From JANQRZ01 sp965215165 (GTDB lineage: Bacteria > Bacteroidota > Rhodothermia > Rhodothermales > JANQRZ01): a stretch of DNA of 64,000 nt. Shown here one piece after another: positions 17,515 to 27,395 of this stretch; position 1 is the stretch's first letter; each line of letters begins with the position of its first letter. The translations under genes were made by a program, and so were the position numbers. The stretch lies in NCBI GenBank assembly GCA_965215165.1, contig CBDCCX010000006.1:1178001-1242000 (forward strand), read 5' to 3'. Below the pieces are notes generated by a model. That model was not told the origin of the DNA. It saw only the letters and a program-made list of their open reading frames with translations, and did not search any database.

Positions 17515-18330
17515 TTAGAGCTCGAGCACGTACTCGGCTCCGTAGATCTCGTCCTCGCCGGCGTCCACGACGACGAGGGCCTTGTAGGACCCGGCCGGCA
17601 GCCGCCCGAGGGTGATCCGCTGCTGCACGGAGGTATCGGGGTAGAGCCGGTTGCGGCGGCCCTCGAGGCGGCCCTTCGAGAGACCGGCCGCGTCGAACAG
17701 CTCCACCCACACGTCGGGCCGCGCCATGCGGCTGCCGGTGTTGCGGAGGTTGAGGCAGAGCACGGCCTCGCCGTCGTCGTGCCGCTCCAGGTCGGTGCCG
17801 GCGAAGGCGATGGCGCGGGTGCCGGTGCCGCGGACGTGGGTGGCGAGCTGCACCCCGTAGCGCATCACCTGGCGGACCCCGTGCCGGGCCTCGTCGGCCT
17901 CGGGCAGGGTCGACTCCGGCGAGCTCGGCGGGATGCTCTCGACCATCATCAGGCTCCAGAACGAGCCCTCCGGCGGAGCCTCGTCCAGCGCTGAGGGCAC
18001 GGTGACGACGTACTGCACCGGCAGGCTCTGGCGCGGCGGGAGCGTCAGCGCAGCCGGGCTGAACTGCACCCAGGCCGCGTTCGAGCGCGGCGTCGTGCCC
18101 GGGTCGGCGTACTCGTTCGTGCCGTCGTGCTGGAAGCGGTAGTCGGTCTGGTAGACCTTGACCTGCTGCGGCTGGTCGGTCTCGTTCTCGACCAGGATGG
18201 TCCCCTCGTAGGCGGTGCCGGGCGCGACCTCGCGGTCGTCGGAAAGCGCGCTGCGGACGGAGATCTGGGCCTGCGCCGAGGCGGCCAGCAGGAGGGCCGC
18301 GAGCCCGAGGCAAAGGAAACGCTGGGTCAT
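17515..18330 (-). CDS. PapD-like periplasmic chaperone
   Basis: A 271-residue exported protein with a clear signal peptide (MTQRFLCLGLAALLLAASAQ). Two Ig-like beta domains are suggested by YEGTILVENETDQPQQVKVY, the conserved RSNAAWVQFSP and LTLPPRQSLPVQYVVTVP, and GSFWSLMMVE. This pattern is typical of pilus-assembly-type chaperones that hold subunits in the periplasm. Its ATG overlaps the stop codon of the preceding exported gene (TCAT at 18327-18330), so the two are translationally coupled. The usher-like barrel follows 17 bp later. The function is inferred from fold pattern and gene order. Confidence 0.68.
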   Translation of the reverse strand: MTQRFLCLGLAALLLAASAQAQISVRSALSDDREVAPGTAYEGTILVENETDQPQQVKVYQTDYRFQHDGTNEYADPGTTPRSNAAWVQFSPAALTLPPRQSLPVQYVVTVPSALDEAPPEGSFWSLMMVESIPPSSPESTLPEADEARHGVRQVMRYGVQLATHVRGTGTRAIAFAGTDLERHDDGEAVLCLNLRNTGSRMARPDVWVELFDAAGLSKGRLEGRRNRLYPDTSVQQRITLGRLPAGSYKALVVVDAGEDEIYGAEYVLEL

Positions 18331-18821
18331 TGTGCGAGCAGGGTGTAGGTGATGGTGTGGTAGTCGTCGCCGTGCTCGGCGCTGGTGCCGTCGGCGACCG
18401 TCGCCGAGGCCCGGTAGACGAGCGTGCCGTAGCCCTCGCGGCCCGGCAGTGCCGAGCCGATGTCGCGCAGGAGGTCCGCCTCCAGCATCCCGTCGGCGAG
18501 TGCGACGGCGGGTTGAGGGGAGACCTGGGTGCCGCTGCCGAAGCTGGTCACCTGGACCTCGACCGAGAGCGCGAAGCGCTGCCCCGGACAGACCGTGCCC
18601 ACGGTCATCTTGGCTAGCTCGCCGAAGCCGTTGCTCCAGTGGATCTCGGTCGAGGAGTCGGTCACGGTGGTCGGTTCGCTGCCGGCTGCGGCCGCGTCGA
18701 CGGCGAGCGAGAGGGTGCTGCCGCCGAGGCTGAACTCTAGGATCATGTTTCGGCCGGAGGCCGGCCCGCCCATCTCCGGCAGCGGCACCTGAGCGAGGGC
18801 GGGCGGGGCGAGGAGCCACAT
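18327..18821 (-). CDS. Small exported protein of the chaperone-usher-like locus
   Basis: About 164 residues as given, with a hydrophobic start (MWLLAPPALAQVPLPEMGG) ending in a signal-peptidase-like ALAQ site. The mature part has beta-rich text (ILEFSLGGSTLSLAVDAAAAG, YGTLVYRASATVADG) and ends in TYTLLAQ. QVPLPE after the cleavage site is shared with the next upstream protein (18932-19462), so it is probably another subunit-like member. The start is uncertain: the signal peptide seems to extend upstream (RLSVYALALLLA) but I find no ATG or GTG there. Its stop overlaps the chaperone's ATG. Confidence 0.6.
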   Translation of the reverse strand: MWLLAPPALAQVPLPEMGGPASGRNMILEFSLGGSTLSLAVDAAAAGSEPTTVTDSSTEIHWSNGFGELAKMTVGTVCPGQRFALSVEVQVTSFGSGTQVSPQPAVALADGMLEADLLRDIGSALPGREGYGTLVYRASATVADGTSAEHGDDYHTITYTLLAQ

Positions 18822-18931
18822 GGCCAGCAGGAGAGCCAGGGCGTAGACGGAAAGGCGCGAGGCGTCTGCTGCGAGACAGCGCGCGCCGGAAGCCCCCGGC
18901 GTCTCCCCCTCCGCTCCTCCGTCTCCGTGCG

Positions 18932-19462
18932 CTACATGTCCGTCAGCGTGAACGTAACGGTGCGGGTCTCGCCGCCAGCGTTTGGCGCGGCCGCGAGCGT
19001 GGCCGAGACCGTGTAGGTCACCGCCAGGGCCGAGGCCGCGATCTGACTCAGCCCCGTCACCACGTCCTGGGCGGTCGTGCTGAGCGTGCGAGGGGTCGAG
19101 GCCGCGCCGGCCGGGGCGGCCAGCGAGAGCGCCAGCGTCAGGCCGGCGGCGTACTCGTTGCTGAGGGCGGCCGTGATCTTCTTGCCGGTGCCGTTGGTCG
19201 TGAGGCCGTAGGTGGTGCCGGTCTGCACCGCGGGGATGCCCTGCCCCGCCACGGCCGCGTCGACGGTCAGCGTCACCGCGCCGTCCGCCACCTGGAAGGC
19301 GTTGATCTCCGAGACCGAGACCACGACGTCCTGCGCCAGCGAGGCCGAGCCGATGCTCTGCTGCAGCCCCGGCTCGGGCAGCGGCACCTGGGCGCGGACC
19401 CCGGTTGCCGGGCCGATGCTTGCTAGCACGAGGAGACATAGGGAAAGACGAGCGTCGCGCAA
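18932..19462 (-). CDS. Pilin-like secreted subunit, paralog 1 (DUF4402-like)
   Basis: A 176-residue exported protein with a signal peptide ending VRAQ. It is clearly paralogous to 23458-23946: both contain TTNGTGKKIT or TTNGAGKKIT, a following YA.G..L...LAAPAG segment, and a C-terminal TVTFT(L/V)TD(M/V) strand that is the last element of the protein. A conserved terminal beta strand in a small exported protein fits donor-strand style subunits such as DUF4402/major pilin proteins; that is inference. The start appears to be TTG 19462, since a stop codon lies just upstream in frame. Confidence 0.65.
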   Translation of the reverse strand: MRDARLSLCLLVLASIGPATGVRAQVPLPEPGLQQSIGSASLAQDVVVSVSEINAFQVADGAVTLTVDAAVAGQGIPAVQTGTTYGLTTNGTGKKITAALSNEYAAGLTLALSLAAPAGAASTPRTLSTTAQDVVTGLSQIAASALAVTYTVSATLAAAPNAGGETRTVTFTLTDM

Positions 19463-19527
19463 GGGGTATCGAGGGCCGGTTCATCTGACATGGGGTATCG
19501 GCCTCGGGAGGCCTTTGTTAACCCCGC

Positions 19528-19556
19528 AGCGCTACTCTACCAGAGCGCTACTCTAC
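19528..19556. repeat. 16 bp-period duplication over the LamG gene stop codon
   Basis: AGCGCTACTCTAC occurs at 19528-19540 and again at 19544-19556, separated by CAG. The right copy contains the TAG stop of the 19548-23402 gene. Confidence 0.75.
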
Positions 19557-22500
19557 GCGCACCGCCTTGCCCGTCCGCACCGCGCTGCCGGCTCGCAGCC
19601 GCACCAGGTACAGGCCTGCCGCCAGGCCGCGCGCCTCCCACCGCGCCGTGTGCCAGCCCGCCTCGCGCGTGCCCTCGACCAGCCGGGCGACCTGCCGGCC
19701 GAGGAGGTCGTGGACCACGAGCTCCACGTGCGCCTGCTCGGGCAGGCCGTAGCGGAAGGTCGTGCTCGCGACGAAGGGGTTGGGGTAGCTCTGCGCGAGG
19801 CGGACCTCCTCGGGGGCGAAGGGCACCTCCGGCCCGACCCTGGCCGGGTCCCACACGCGCACGGCGAAGCGCGGCGCGCCCCCGACCTTGCTCGCGGCCG
19901 ACTTGCTCGCGGCCGAGGCGGCGGTCCGAACCGCCGGAGGACGCAGCGGGGCGGGCCGGCGCGCGGCCTCCTCCGTCAGGCGAAAGCGGTAGCTCGGCGT
20001 CGTCCGCAGGTCGGTCTCCGCGCCGGTCTCCTGGTCGTAGAGCACGGCGCTCCAGCCGTCGGGGACCGCGTGCCAGTCGGGCCAGCTCAGCTCGTAGGTG
20101 CCTGCGCGCGTGGCCTCGACGGCGAGCGCGTAGGTCTCTTCGCCGCTGGAGACAGACCGCCCGTCGAAGGCGAGGCGGCGGCCGCCCTCGGCCTCGAACC
20201 AGAGCGTCGCGTGCTCGGCCGCGAGCGGGGCGAGGCGGTCCACGTCGAAGTCGTCGCGGCCGGGGCCCGCGGCGGGGTCGAAGACGAGGTAGGTCTCGGC
20301 CTCGGCCACCCCCTCGCCCTCCAGATGGAGCCGGACGTGCGGCGACGCCTCGGCGCGCAGCGAATCGGCCGACGCCGAGTCCACCGGCACCGAGTCCGCC
20401 GACAGCGAGTCGCCCGCCGCGCTCCGGCCGAAGTAGGTCGGGTCGCCGTCGTTGGCCGCGCTGCTGGTGGCGAAGGCGAGCGAGGCGCTCGCGCCCGTGG
20501 CCTGCACCGAGAACGCCGTCAGCGGCGGGAGGTACGGCCCCGCCGCACCGATGCCGCCGGCGCTGTTGTAGTATTTGTAGCCGCTCAGCCCGCCGCCGTC
20601 GGTCACCGCCGGGTCCCACGTCGCGTAGCTCGTCCCGACGTTGGCGCTCGCGGCGACCGTCGCGTCCCAGTCGAGGTTCGCCGCCCACGGGTTGCCGACG
20701 AGGTTGTGGCTGTCGCTGGGGTCGGAGTTGAAGGTGAGGCTCTGCGCAGTGACCTCGGAGACCGCCCCGGTGACGGTCCAGGTCGCCGGGAGCTGGGGGC
20801 TGCCCTCAGGGTCGTCCTCCCACATGTAGAAGATGTAGCCGGTGCCCGGCTCGAAGTCGGCGTCGGCCCCGCTCAGCTCGGTCCAGTCCTGGGCAGCGGC
20901 GTCGAGCCGCTGGAGGTTGGCCGTGCCGTACCCCACGTCCGCCCACTCCCCGCCCTGGGTGTGGAAGGTGCCGTTGAGCGTGCTGTAGGCCACGTCCGCG
21001 AGCGGGACGCCGAGCATCCGCCAGCCGTCGGCGGCCTCGCCGAACTGCCGTTCGACCGAGAGGGCCTCGCTGCCGGCGGCGAGCACCGTCCCGCCGCCCT
21101 CGAAGAGCGTCGCCGTCCGGCCGCCGACGGACTTCAGCGTGAGCGCCTGGCTTCGAAGCTCGAACGTGCCGCTGGAAACGGTGAGACTCCGCGTGATCTC
21201 GATACCCGAACTGAGGTAGGCCACCTTATCGACCGTGTCCACGACCAGCTCTGGGATGGTGGGCACGCTGCTGAACTCGATCTCGATGGTGTCGGCGAAC
21301 TCGCCGGTGAGTGTGATTCGGTCCGGGTTGGCGATGCTGCCGTCAACGAACAGGTCGTCGCCGAGCGTGAGGTCGTAGTCGTTCAGGTCGAAGGTGCCGG
21401 CGAGGACTTCGAAGTCGTCCGTCAGGACGAGGTCGCCCTGGAGCGTCGCGCCGCTCGCGTTGTTGAGAACCAGTTTGATCTCGCCGGAGAGCGTGCCGGT
21501 GGCCGTGACGGCCTGGTTGGTGTTGCCGTCGAGCTCGATCTCGGCGTCGCCGTCGACGCCCACGCTGATGGTGCCGGCGGAGAGGTCGAAGTCGCCACCC
21601 ACCTCGAGCCTCGGGCCGCTGGTTCCGTCGGTCAGCGAGAGGGTTCCGGCGCTCACGCTCAGGTCCCCGGCCACGTCCATCGTGCCGTCTCCGCTGTTGG
21701 TGTAGACGAACCGTCCCCCGGTCTGGACATAGCGCCCGCGGATCAAGAGTTCGTTGTCGCCACTGTCTTCCCAGAGCAAGGAAGCCCCATTGCCGCCGGT
21801 GTTGGCAATCGTGAGGTCGCCGTTGATGGCAAGAGGAGCTGCGTCGAGGACGAAGTTGGCCGTCTGGCCGGGGCAGTTCCAAGTGAGGTGGTGGAAGCTG
21901 TGATTGAGGTTGCCGGGCAGCGCATCCGTGACGCCCGTGACCTCGAGTGTTGAGCCGGTCTCCCAGGTCGTGAACGCCGGGTCCGGGAGCGAGCCGACGA
22001 CTTGGGCGTGCCGGTAGACGCCGCCGTCTTCGATGTAGAGGTGGCTGTTCTCTAGGAGGTACAAGTCGTCCGGGTCGCGGTTGACGAAGGTACCGCTGAC
22101 CTCCATCACGACCTCGTCGTAGAGGTAGAGGTCGTCCTCACTGTCGAGGAGGCCGCCGGGGTAGACCCGGACGTTCGTGTCGCCGTAGAACCGGAGGACT
22201 ATCTCCCCCACGCCGACGATTAGGCTTCCGTAGACCTCGACATCGGACCCGTCGAAGAACTCGCCCTGCGCGTCGTCGAAGAACTGTAGCGTGCCCTGGA
22301 CCTCGACGCGGGACCCGGTGAAGGTGTGCATGGTGGACGCCCCGCGAATCTCGACGGCGTCGTTGACTACGAGGGTACCCCCAACCTCCAACTCGTTACC
22401 CGAGCCGGGCTGAAGGGTGAGCACGTCGTTCACCGTGAGTTGCGCGCCGAAGTGGACCTGGATCTCGTCTGCTGTGAGCGGGGCCTCAACGGTGACGGTG

Positions 22501-23402
22501 AAGCCGTTGAGGATGAAGACGGTCGTAGCGGTTGAGGCCGTCGGGCCGGCCGAAGCCGCGACCCACGCCGAGCCGTTGTAGCGTTGCCACGTCGAGGCGT
22601 CGTCCCAGATGCCGGACTGGACGGTGCGGTAGGCACCCCCCGGCGGCGGTGCCGCCTGGATGGCGTCGAGCGGCCAGTGGTGCTGGAGGCCGCTCGCCAC
22701 GTCGCCGCCGGCGGCGAGGGTCTGGACCTCGGCCTGGGAGAGGCCGCGGCTGTAGATACGCACGTCATCGAGCAGGCCGTCGTGCGGGCGGCTCCCCGCG
22801 CCGGGTGGCTGGTCGCCCAGCGCCGCATCCACCGAGGCGTCCGTGTTGAGGTTACCAATTTTGCCCTGACTGCCGACCTCGGTCCCGTCCACGTAGAGCC
22901 GCACCGTGCTTCCGTTGTAGGTGGTCGCGACGTGGTACCACTGATCGGGCACGAGGGTGACCGGGGCGGACTCGACTGTGATTGTGCTTCCGTTCGTTCG
23001 CAGCCGGGTGCGCCAGCGCGTCGTAGCCCCGTTCTCATCGACCCCCAGCATCCAAAAGTGGGACGCTTCGGCTGTGCCGTTAGCCTTCGAGATGAAGCGG
23101 CTGTCTACGGTCGGCACTGCGTCGAACCGGACCCAGAGGGCGAGCGTGAGTCTGTTGCCGGCCACGTCGACGCCCCCGAGATCGACGAGGTCGTCCACGC
23201 CGTCGAAGCGGAGCGCGCCGTCGATCTGGCCGGCGGCCTCGAACGTCGCGCCGTTGACGGTGCCGTCTTTGTCGCCGGCTACGTCCTCGACGGTCTGCGC
23301 GGCGGCGGGTCGGACGCCGAGCGCGACCAGACCCATCGCCGCGAGCAGGCACAGCGCAGCGGCAGACCGGCGGCACCGAGCCGCGCGTGTCGGCATCGTC
23401 AT
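19548..23402 (-). CDS. Large LamG-domain surface protein with T9SS sorting signal
   Basis: A 1284-residue exported protein. After the signal peptide a LamG/concanavalin-like domain spans roughly residues 35-230 (FDGVDDLVDLGG, LTLALWVRFDAVP, VPDQWYHVATTYNG). A long middle part of short repeated beta strands follows (solenoid-like, for example LTVNDVLTLQPGSGNELEVGG). The last 80 residues are a type A T9SS sorting domain (SYPNPFVASTTFRYGLPEQA, DLLGRQVARLVEG, GLYLVRLRAG). It should be carried across the outer membrane by type IX secretion and held on the cell surface. GGAG lies 9 bp before ATG 23402. It is embedded between two pilin-like paralogs on the same strand. It may be an adhesin. Confidence 0.82.
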   Translation of the reverse strand: MTMPTRAARCRRSAAALCLLAAMGLVALGVRPAAAQTVEDVAGDKDGTVNGATFEAAGQIDGALRFDGVDDLVDLGGVDVAGNRLTLALWVRFDAVPTVDSRFISKANGTAEASHFWMLGVDENGATTRWRTRLRTNGSTITVESAPVTLVPDQWYHVATTYNGSTVRLYVDGTEVGSQGKIGNLNTDASVDAALGDQPPGAGSRPHDGLLDDVRIYSRGLSQAEVQTLAAGGDVASGLQHHWPLDAIQAAPPPGGAYRTVQSGIWDDASTWQRYNGSAWVAASAGPTASTATTVFILNGFTVTVEAPLTADEIQVHFGAQLTVNDVLTLQPGSGNELEVGGTLVVNDAVEIRGASTMHTFTGSRVEVQGTLQFFDDAQGEFFDGSDVEVYGSLIVGVGEIVLRFYGDTNVRVYPGGLLDSEDDLYLYDEVVMEVSGTFVNRDPDDLYLLENSHLYIEDGGVYRHAQVVGSLPDPAFTTWETGSTLEVTGVTDALPGNLNHSFHHLTWNCPGQTANFVLDAAPLAINGDLTIANTGGNGASLLWEDSGDNELLIRGRYVQTGGRFVYTNSGDGTMDVAGDLSVSAGTLSLTDGTSGPRLEVGGDFDLSAGTISVGVDGDAEIELDGNTNQAVTATGTLSGEIKLVLNNASGATLQGDLVLTDDFEVLAGTFDLNDYDLTLGDDLFVDGSIANPDRITLTGEFADTIEIEFSSVPTIPELVVDTVDKVAYLSSGIEITRSLTVSSGTFELRSQALTLKSVGGRTATLFEGGGTVLAAGSEALSVERQFGEAADGWRMLGVPLADVAYSTLNGTFHTQGGEWADVGYGTANLQRLDAAAQDWTELSGADADFEPGTGYIFYMWEDDPEGSPQLPATWTVTGAVSEVTAQSLTFNSDPSDSHNLVGNPWAANLDWDATVAASANVGTSYATWDPAVTDGGGLSGYKYYNSAGGIGAAGPYLPPLTAFSVQATGASASLAFATSSAANDGDPTYFGRSAAGDSLSADSVPVDSASADSLRAEASPHVRLHLEGEGVAEAETYLVFDPAAGPGRDDFDVDRLAPLAAEHATLWFEAEGGRRLAFDGRSVSSGEETYALAVEATRAGTYELSWPDWHAVPDGWSAVLYDQETGAETDLRTTPSYRFRLTEEAARRPAPLRPPAVRTAASAASKSAASKVGGAPRFAVRVWDPARVGPEVPFAPEEVRLAQSYPNPFVASTTFRYGLPEQAHVELVVHDLLGRQVARLVEGTREAGWHTARWEARGLAAGLYLVRLRAGSAVRTGKAVRVE

Positions 23403-23457
23403 AGAATCTCCGAATAGAATCTCCGAGTCTCCCCGATGTCCGGTCGGTGCGTCGACC

Positions 23458-23946
23458 CTACACGTCGGTCACGGTGAAGGTCACGGTCTGCGTCTCGCCG
23501 GCCCCGGTGTTGGGGGCTGCGTCGCCGGTGACCGAGGCCGTGTAGGTGATCCCGAGTCCGGTCTCAGCCAGGTTCGCGACGCCGGTCACGAGGTCCACGC
23601 CGGTCGTGCCGAGGGCCTGCGTGCCTTCGCTCGTCCCGCCGCCGGCCGGGGCGGCGAGCGCGATCGACAGCGAGATGCCCGAGGCGTAGTCCGCGCCGAG
23701 GACGCCGGTGATCTTCTTGCCCGCCCCGTTCGTGGTCAGGTCGTAAGTAGTGCTGTTGTCCGTCGCGTCGTCGGGGTCCTGGCCGGCCGTCGCCGCGTCG
23801 ATAGTCAGGGTCACGTTGCCGGAGACGGCGATCTCGATAATCTCCTCGACGATGATCGTAACGTCCTGGGTCGCGGTTTGCGCCCATGCCGAGGGTGCGG
23901 CGGCGAGGAGCAGCGCGAGCAGCGCGGGTCGGCTAAAAACACTCAT
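23458..23946 (-). CDS. Pilin-like secreted subunit, paralog 2 (DUF4402-like)
   Basis: A 162-residue exported protein with signal peptide MSVFSRPALLALLLAAAPSA. The mature part (VTIIVEEIIEIAVSGNVTLT...) shares with 18932-19462 the TTNGAGKKIT block, LAAPAGG and the final TVTFTVTDV strand. The opening xEIxEIxVSGxVTLTID pattern is what DUF4402-type pilins show. It is the first gene of the leftward surface locus, 55 bp before the LamG gene. A single promoter upstream of 23946 could drive the set, though a gap near 19463-19547 may hold an internal signal. Confidence 0.68.
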   Translation of the reverse strand: MSVFSRPALLALLLAAAPSAWAQTATQDVTIIVEEIIEIAVSGNVTLTIDAATAGQDPDDATDNSTTYDLTTNGAGKKITGVLGADYASGISLSIALAAPAGGGTSEGTQALGTTGVDLVTGVANLAETGLGITYTASVTGDAAPNTGAGETQTVTFTVTDV

Positions 23947-24212
23947 GGGTCTGCCTTCGTTCTAGTTCGAGAATAGGGGCTTTGCGGGACCGGCTCCGGG
24001 TAAAGCGCGCGGCGGCTTCCGGGCTGGCCTGCCGTAAGAGCATCGGCAGCGGGGGACGGATGTTAAGAGAGGGATTGGCAAAAAGCAGGCGTCGGCCTCG
24101 CGCTCGGGCGACCGCTCGGGCGACCCCTCGTCCGAGCGTCACGAGCACCGTACCTTCTCAGCACGCCGCCGCCGTCTCTCCTCTCTCCTCGCCACGCTAG
24201 CCCACGCCCCTC

Positions 24213-24623
24213 ATGGAACCGCGCCCCATCCGAGTGCTCATGGCTAAAATCGGCCTAGACGGTCACGACCGCGGGGCGAAGGTCGTCGCCGCCGCGCTGC
24301 GCGACGCCGGGATGGAGGTGATCTACACCGGCCTCCGCAAGACGCCCGAGCAGGTCGTCGACGCGGCCCTCCAAGAAGACGTGGACGTGATCGGCGTCTC
24401 GATCCTCTCGGGCGCGCACGGGACCGTGTTCCGCAAGCTCCGCGACGGCTTGGCGGCCGAGGGGATGGACGACGTGGTGGTGATCGGCGGCGGGGTGATC
24501 CCGGACGACGACATCGCCGGGCTGGAGGCGCTCGGCGTGGGCAAGGTGTTCACGCCGGGGACGCCGCTGGCCGATATCGTAGCGTACCTTCGAACCACTG
24601 TTTCCGCTCTCGACCGCAGCTAG
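24213..24623 (+). CDS. Cobalamin-binding C-terminal subunit of methylmalonyl-CoA mutase type
   Basis: A 136-residue stand-alone B12-binding domain. The cobalamin motif DxHxxG is visible in IGLDGHDRGAKVVAAALRDA, followed by the SILSGAH and IGGGVIPDDD segments typical of the mutase small domain. Such separate subunits pair with a catalytic TIM-barrel subunit to interconvert methylmalonyl-CoA and succinyl-CoA or related acyl-CoAs. The catalytic subunit is not in this window. The RmlD-like gene starts 18 bp downstream. Confidence 0.85.
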   Translation: MEPRPIRVLMAKIGLDGHDRGAKVVAAALRDAGMEVIYTGLRKTPEQVVDAALQEDVDVIGVSILSGAHGTVFRKLRDGLAAEGMDDVVVIGGGVIPDDDIAGLEALGVGKVFTPGTPLADIVAYLRTTVSALDRS

Positions 24624-24641
24624 GCTCCGCCCGCGCCCGCT

Positions 24642-25577
24642 TTGCCTCCTCTCTACCAGCGCATCCTCCTCACCGGGGCCAACGGCCTCGTCGGCCAGGC
24701 GCTCGTCGAGCGGCTCAGCGCCGAGCCGGACGTGGACCTGCTGGCGACCGGCCGCGACGACCGGCCGCGCTACCGCGCCGGCTCGTGCGGCTACACGCCG
24801 CTCGACATCACCGACGCCGAGGCGGTGCGCCGCCTGTTCGTGGACTTCGCGCCAGGCGTGGTCATCAACTGTGCGGCCGTCACCCGGGTCGAGGACGGCG
24901 AGGCCAACCGCGCGGCGTGCTGGGCGGTGAACGTCGACGCCGTGGCCGGGCTCGGGCAGCGCTGCAAGGCGCACGGCAGCCGCCTGGTGCAGCTCTCGAC
25001 GGACTTCGTCTTCGACGGCACCGACGGCCCCTACGGCGAGCGCGACCGCCCGGAGCCGGTCAACTTCTACGGCCGCTCGAAGTGGGCCAGCGAGAACGCC
25101 GTCCGCGCCGCCGGGCTGGCCCGCTGGACCATCGTCCGCACCGCGCTCGGCTTCGGCACTGGCACCGCGCTGAGCCGCTCCAACTTCGGCCTCTGGCTCA
25201 CCGAGCGCCTGCAGCGCGGCACCCCGACCGCCGTCTGCACCGACCAGGTCCGCACGCCGACCTACATCCCCGACCTCGCCGACGGGATCGCGCGCGCCGT
25301 CCGACTGGGCAAGAACGGCGTCTACCACCTCGCCGGGCGCGACATGCTCTCGGTCTTCGACTTCGCGCGCCGCCTCGCCGAGCGCTTCGACCTGGACCCC
25401 GGCCTGCTCTCGCCGACGACGACGGACGCCTTGCACCCGGACGCCCCGCGCCCGCTCCGCACGGGCCTGCTCATCCTCAAGGCCGAGACCGAGCTCGGCT
25501 ACAAGCCGCGCGGGCTCGACGCCGCGCTCGACGACTTCGGCCACCGCCTCGGCTTCCCGGTCTCCGTAGGACGGTGA
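24642..25577 (+). CDS. dTDP-4-dehydrorhamnose reductase-like SDR protein
   Basis: A 311-residue extended short-chain dehydrogenase. The nucleotide motif GANGLVGQALVE is near the N-terminus and the catalytic YGRSKWASE (YxxxK) is mid-protein, after STDFVFDGTDGPYGE. RmlD proteins reduce dTDP-4-keto-rhamnose in dTDP-rhamnose synthesis, and this gene has the RmlD layout and length. The other rml genes are absent here, so the exact substrate is uncertain. Start is the TTG at 24642, which places the Rossmann glycines close to the N-terminus as usual. Confidence 0.8.
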   Translation: MPPLYQRILLTGANGLVGQALVERLSAEPDVDLLATGRDDRPRYRAGSCGYTPLDITDAEAVRRLFVDFAPGVVINCAAVTRVEDGEANRAACWAVNVDAVAGLGQRCKAHGSRLVQLSTDFVFDGTDGPYGERDRPEPVNFYGRSKWASENAVRAAGLARWTIVRTALGFGTGTALSRSNFGLWLTERLQRGTPTAVCTDQVRTPTYIPDLADGIARAVRLGKNGVYHLAGRDMLSVFDFARRLAERFDLDPGLLSPTTTDALHPDAPRPLRTGLLILKAETELGYKPRGLDAALDDFGHRLGFPVSVGR

Positions 25578-25713
25578 GCCGAACGCGACGGCCACGGCAT
25601 CCGTCCTGAACTTTGACGCGATTTTAGCAGCGCCTCCGCCGGCTGCGGCGTTTCTTGTGTGTTTTGCCCGCCGGCCCGTCCCCGCGCCCTCCGCCCCCCA
25701 TCCTCAGACCGCC

Positions 25714-27318
<1,605 letters not shown>

Positions 27319-27341
27319 CCAATGATTTTCAGGAGGATTGC

Positions 27342-27369
27342 GTAGGGGCGACCGGCCGGTCGCCCCTAC
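27342..27369. repeat. 28 bp perfect intergenic palindrome, copy 1
   Basis: A perfect inverted repeat whose half is GTAGGGGCGACCGG. An identical copy is at 40926-40953 and a variant at 46311-46338. It lies between the converging pckA and DUF3667 genes, where it could form a hairpin on either strand. Confidence 0.85.
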
Positions 27370-27395
27370 ACGGTTTCCGACGCGGTCGTGCACCG

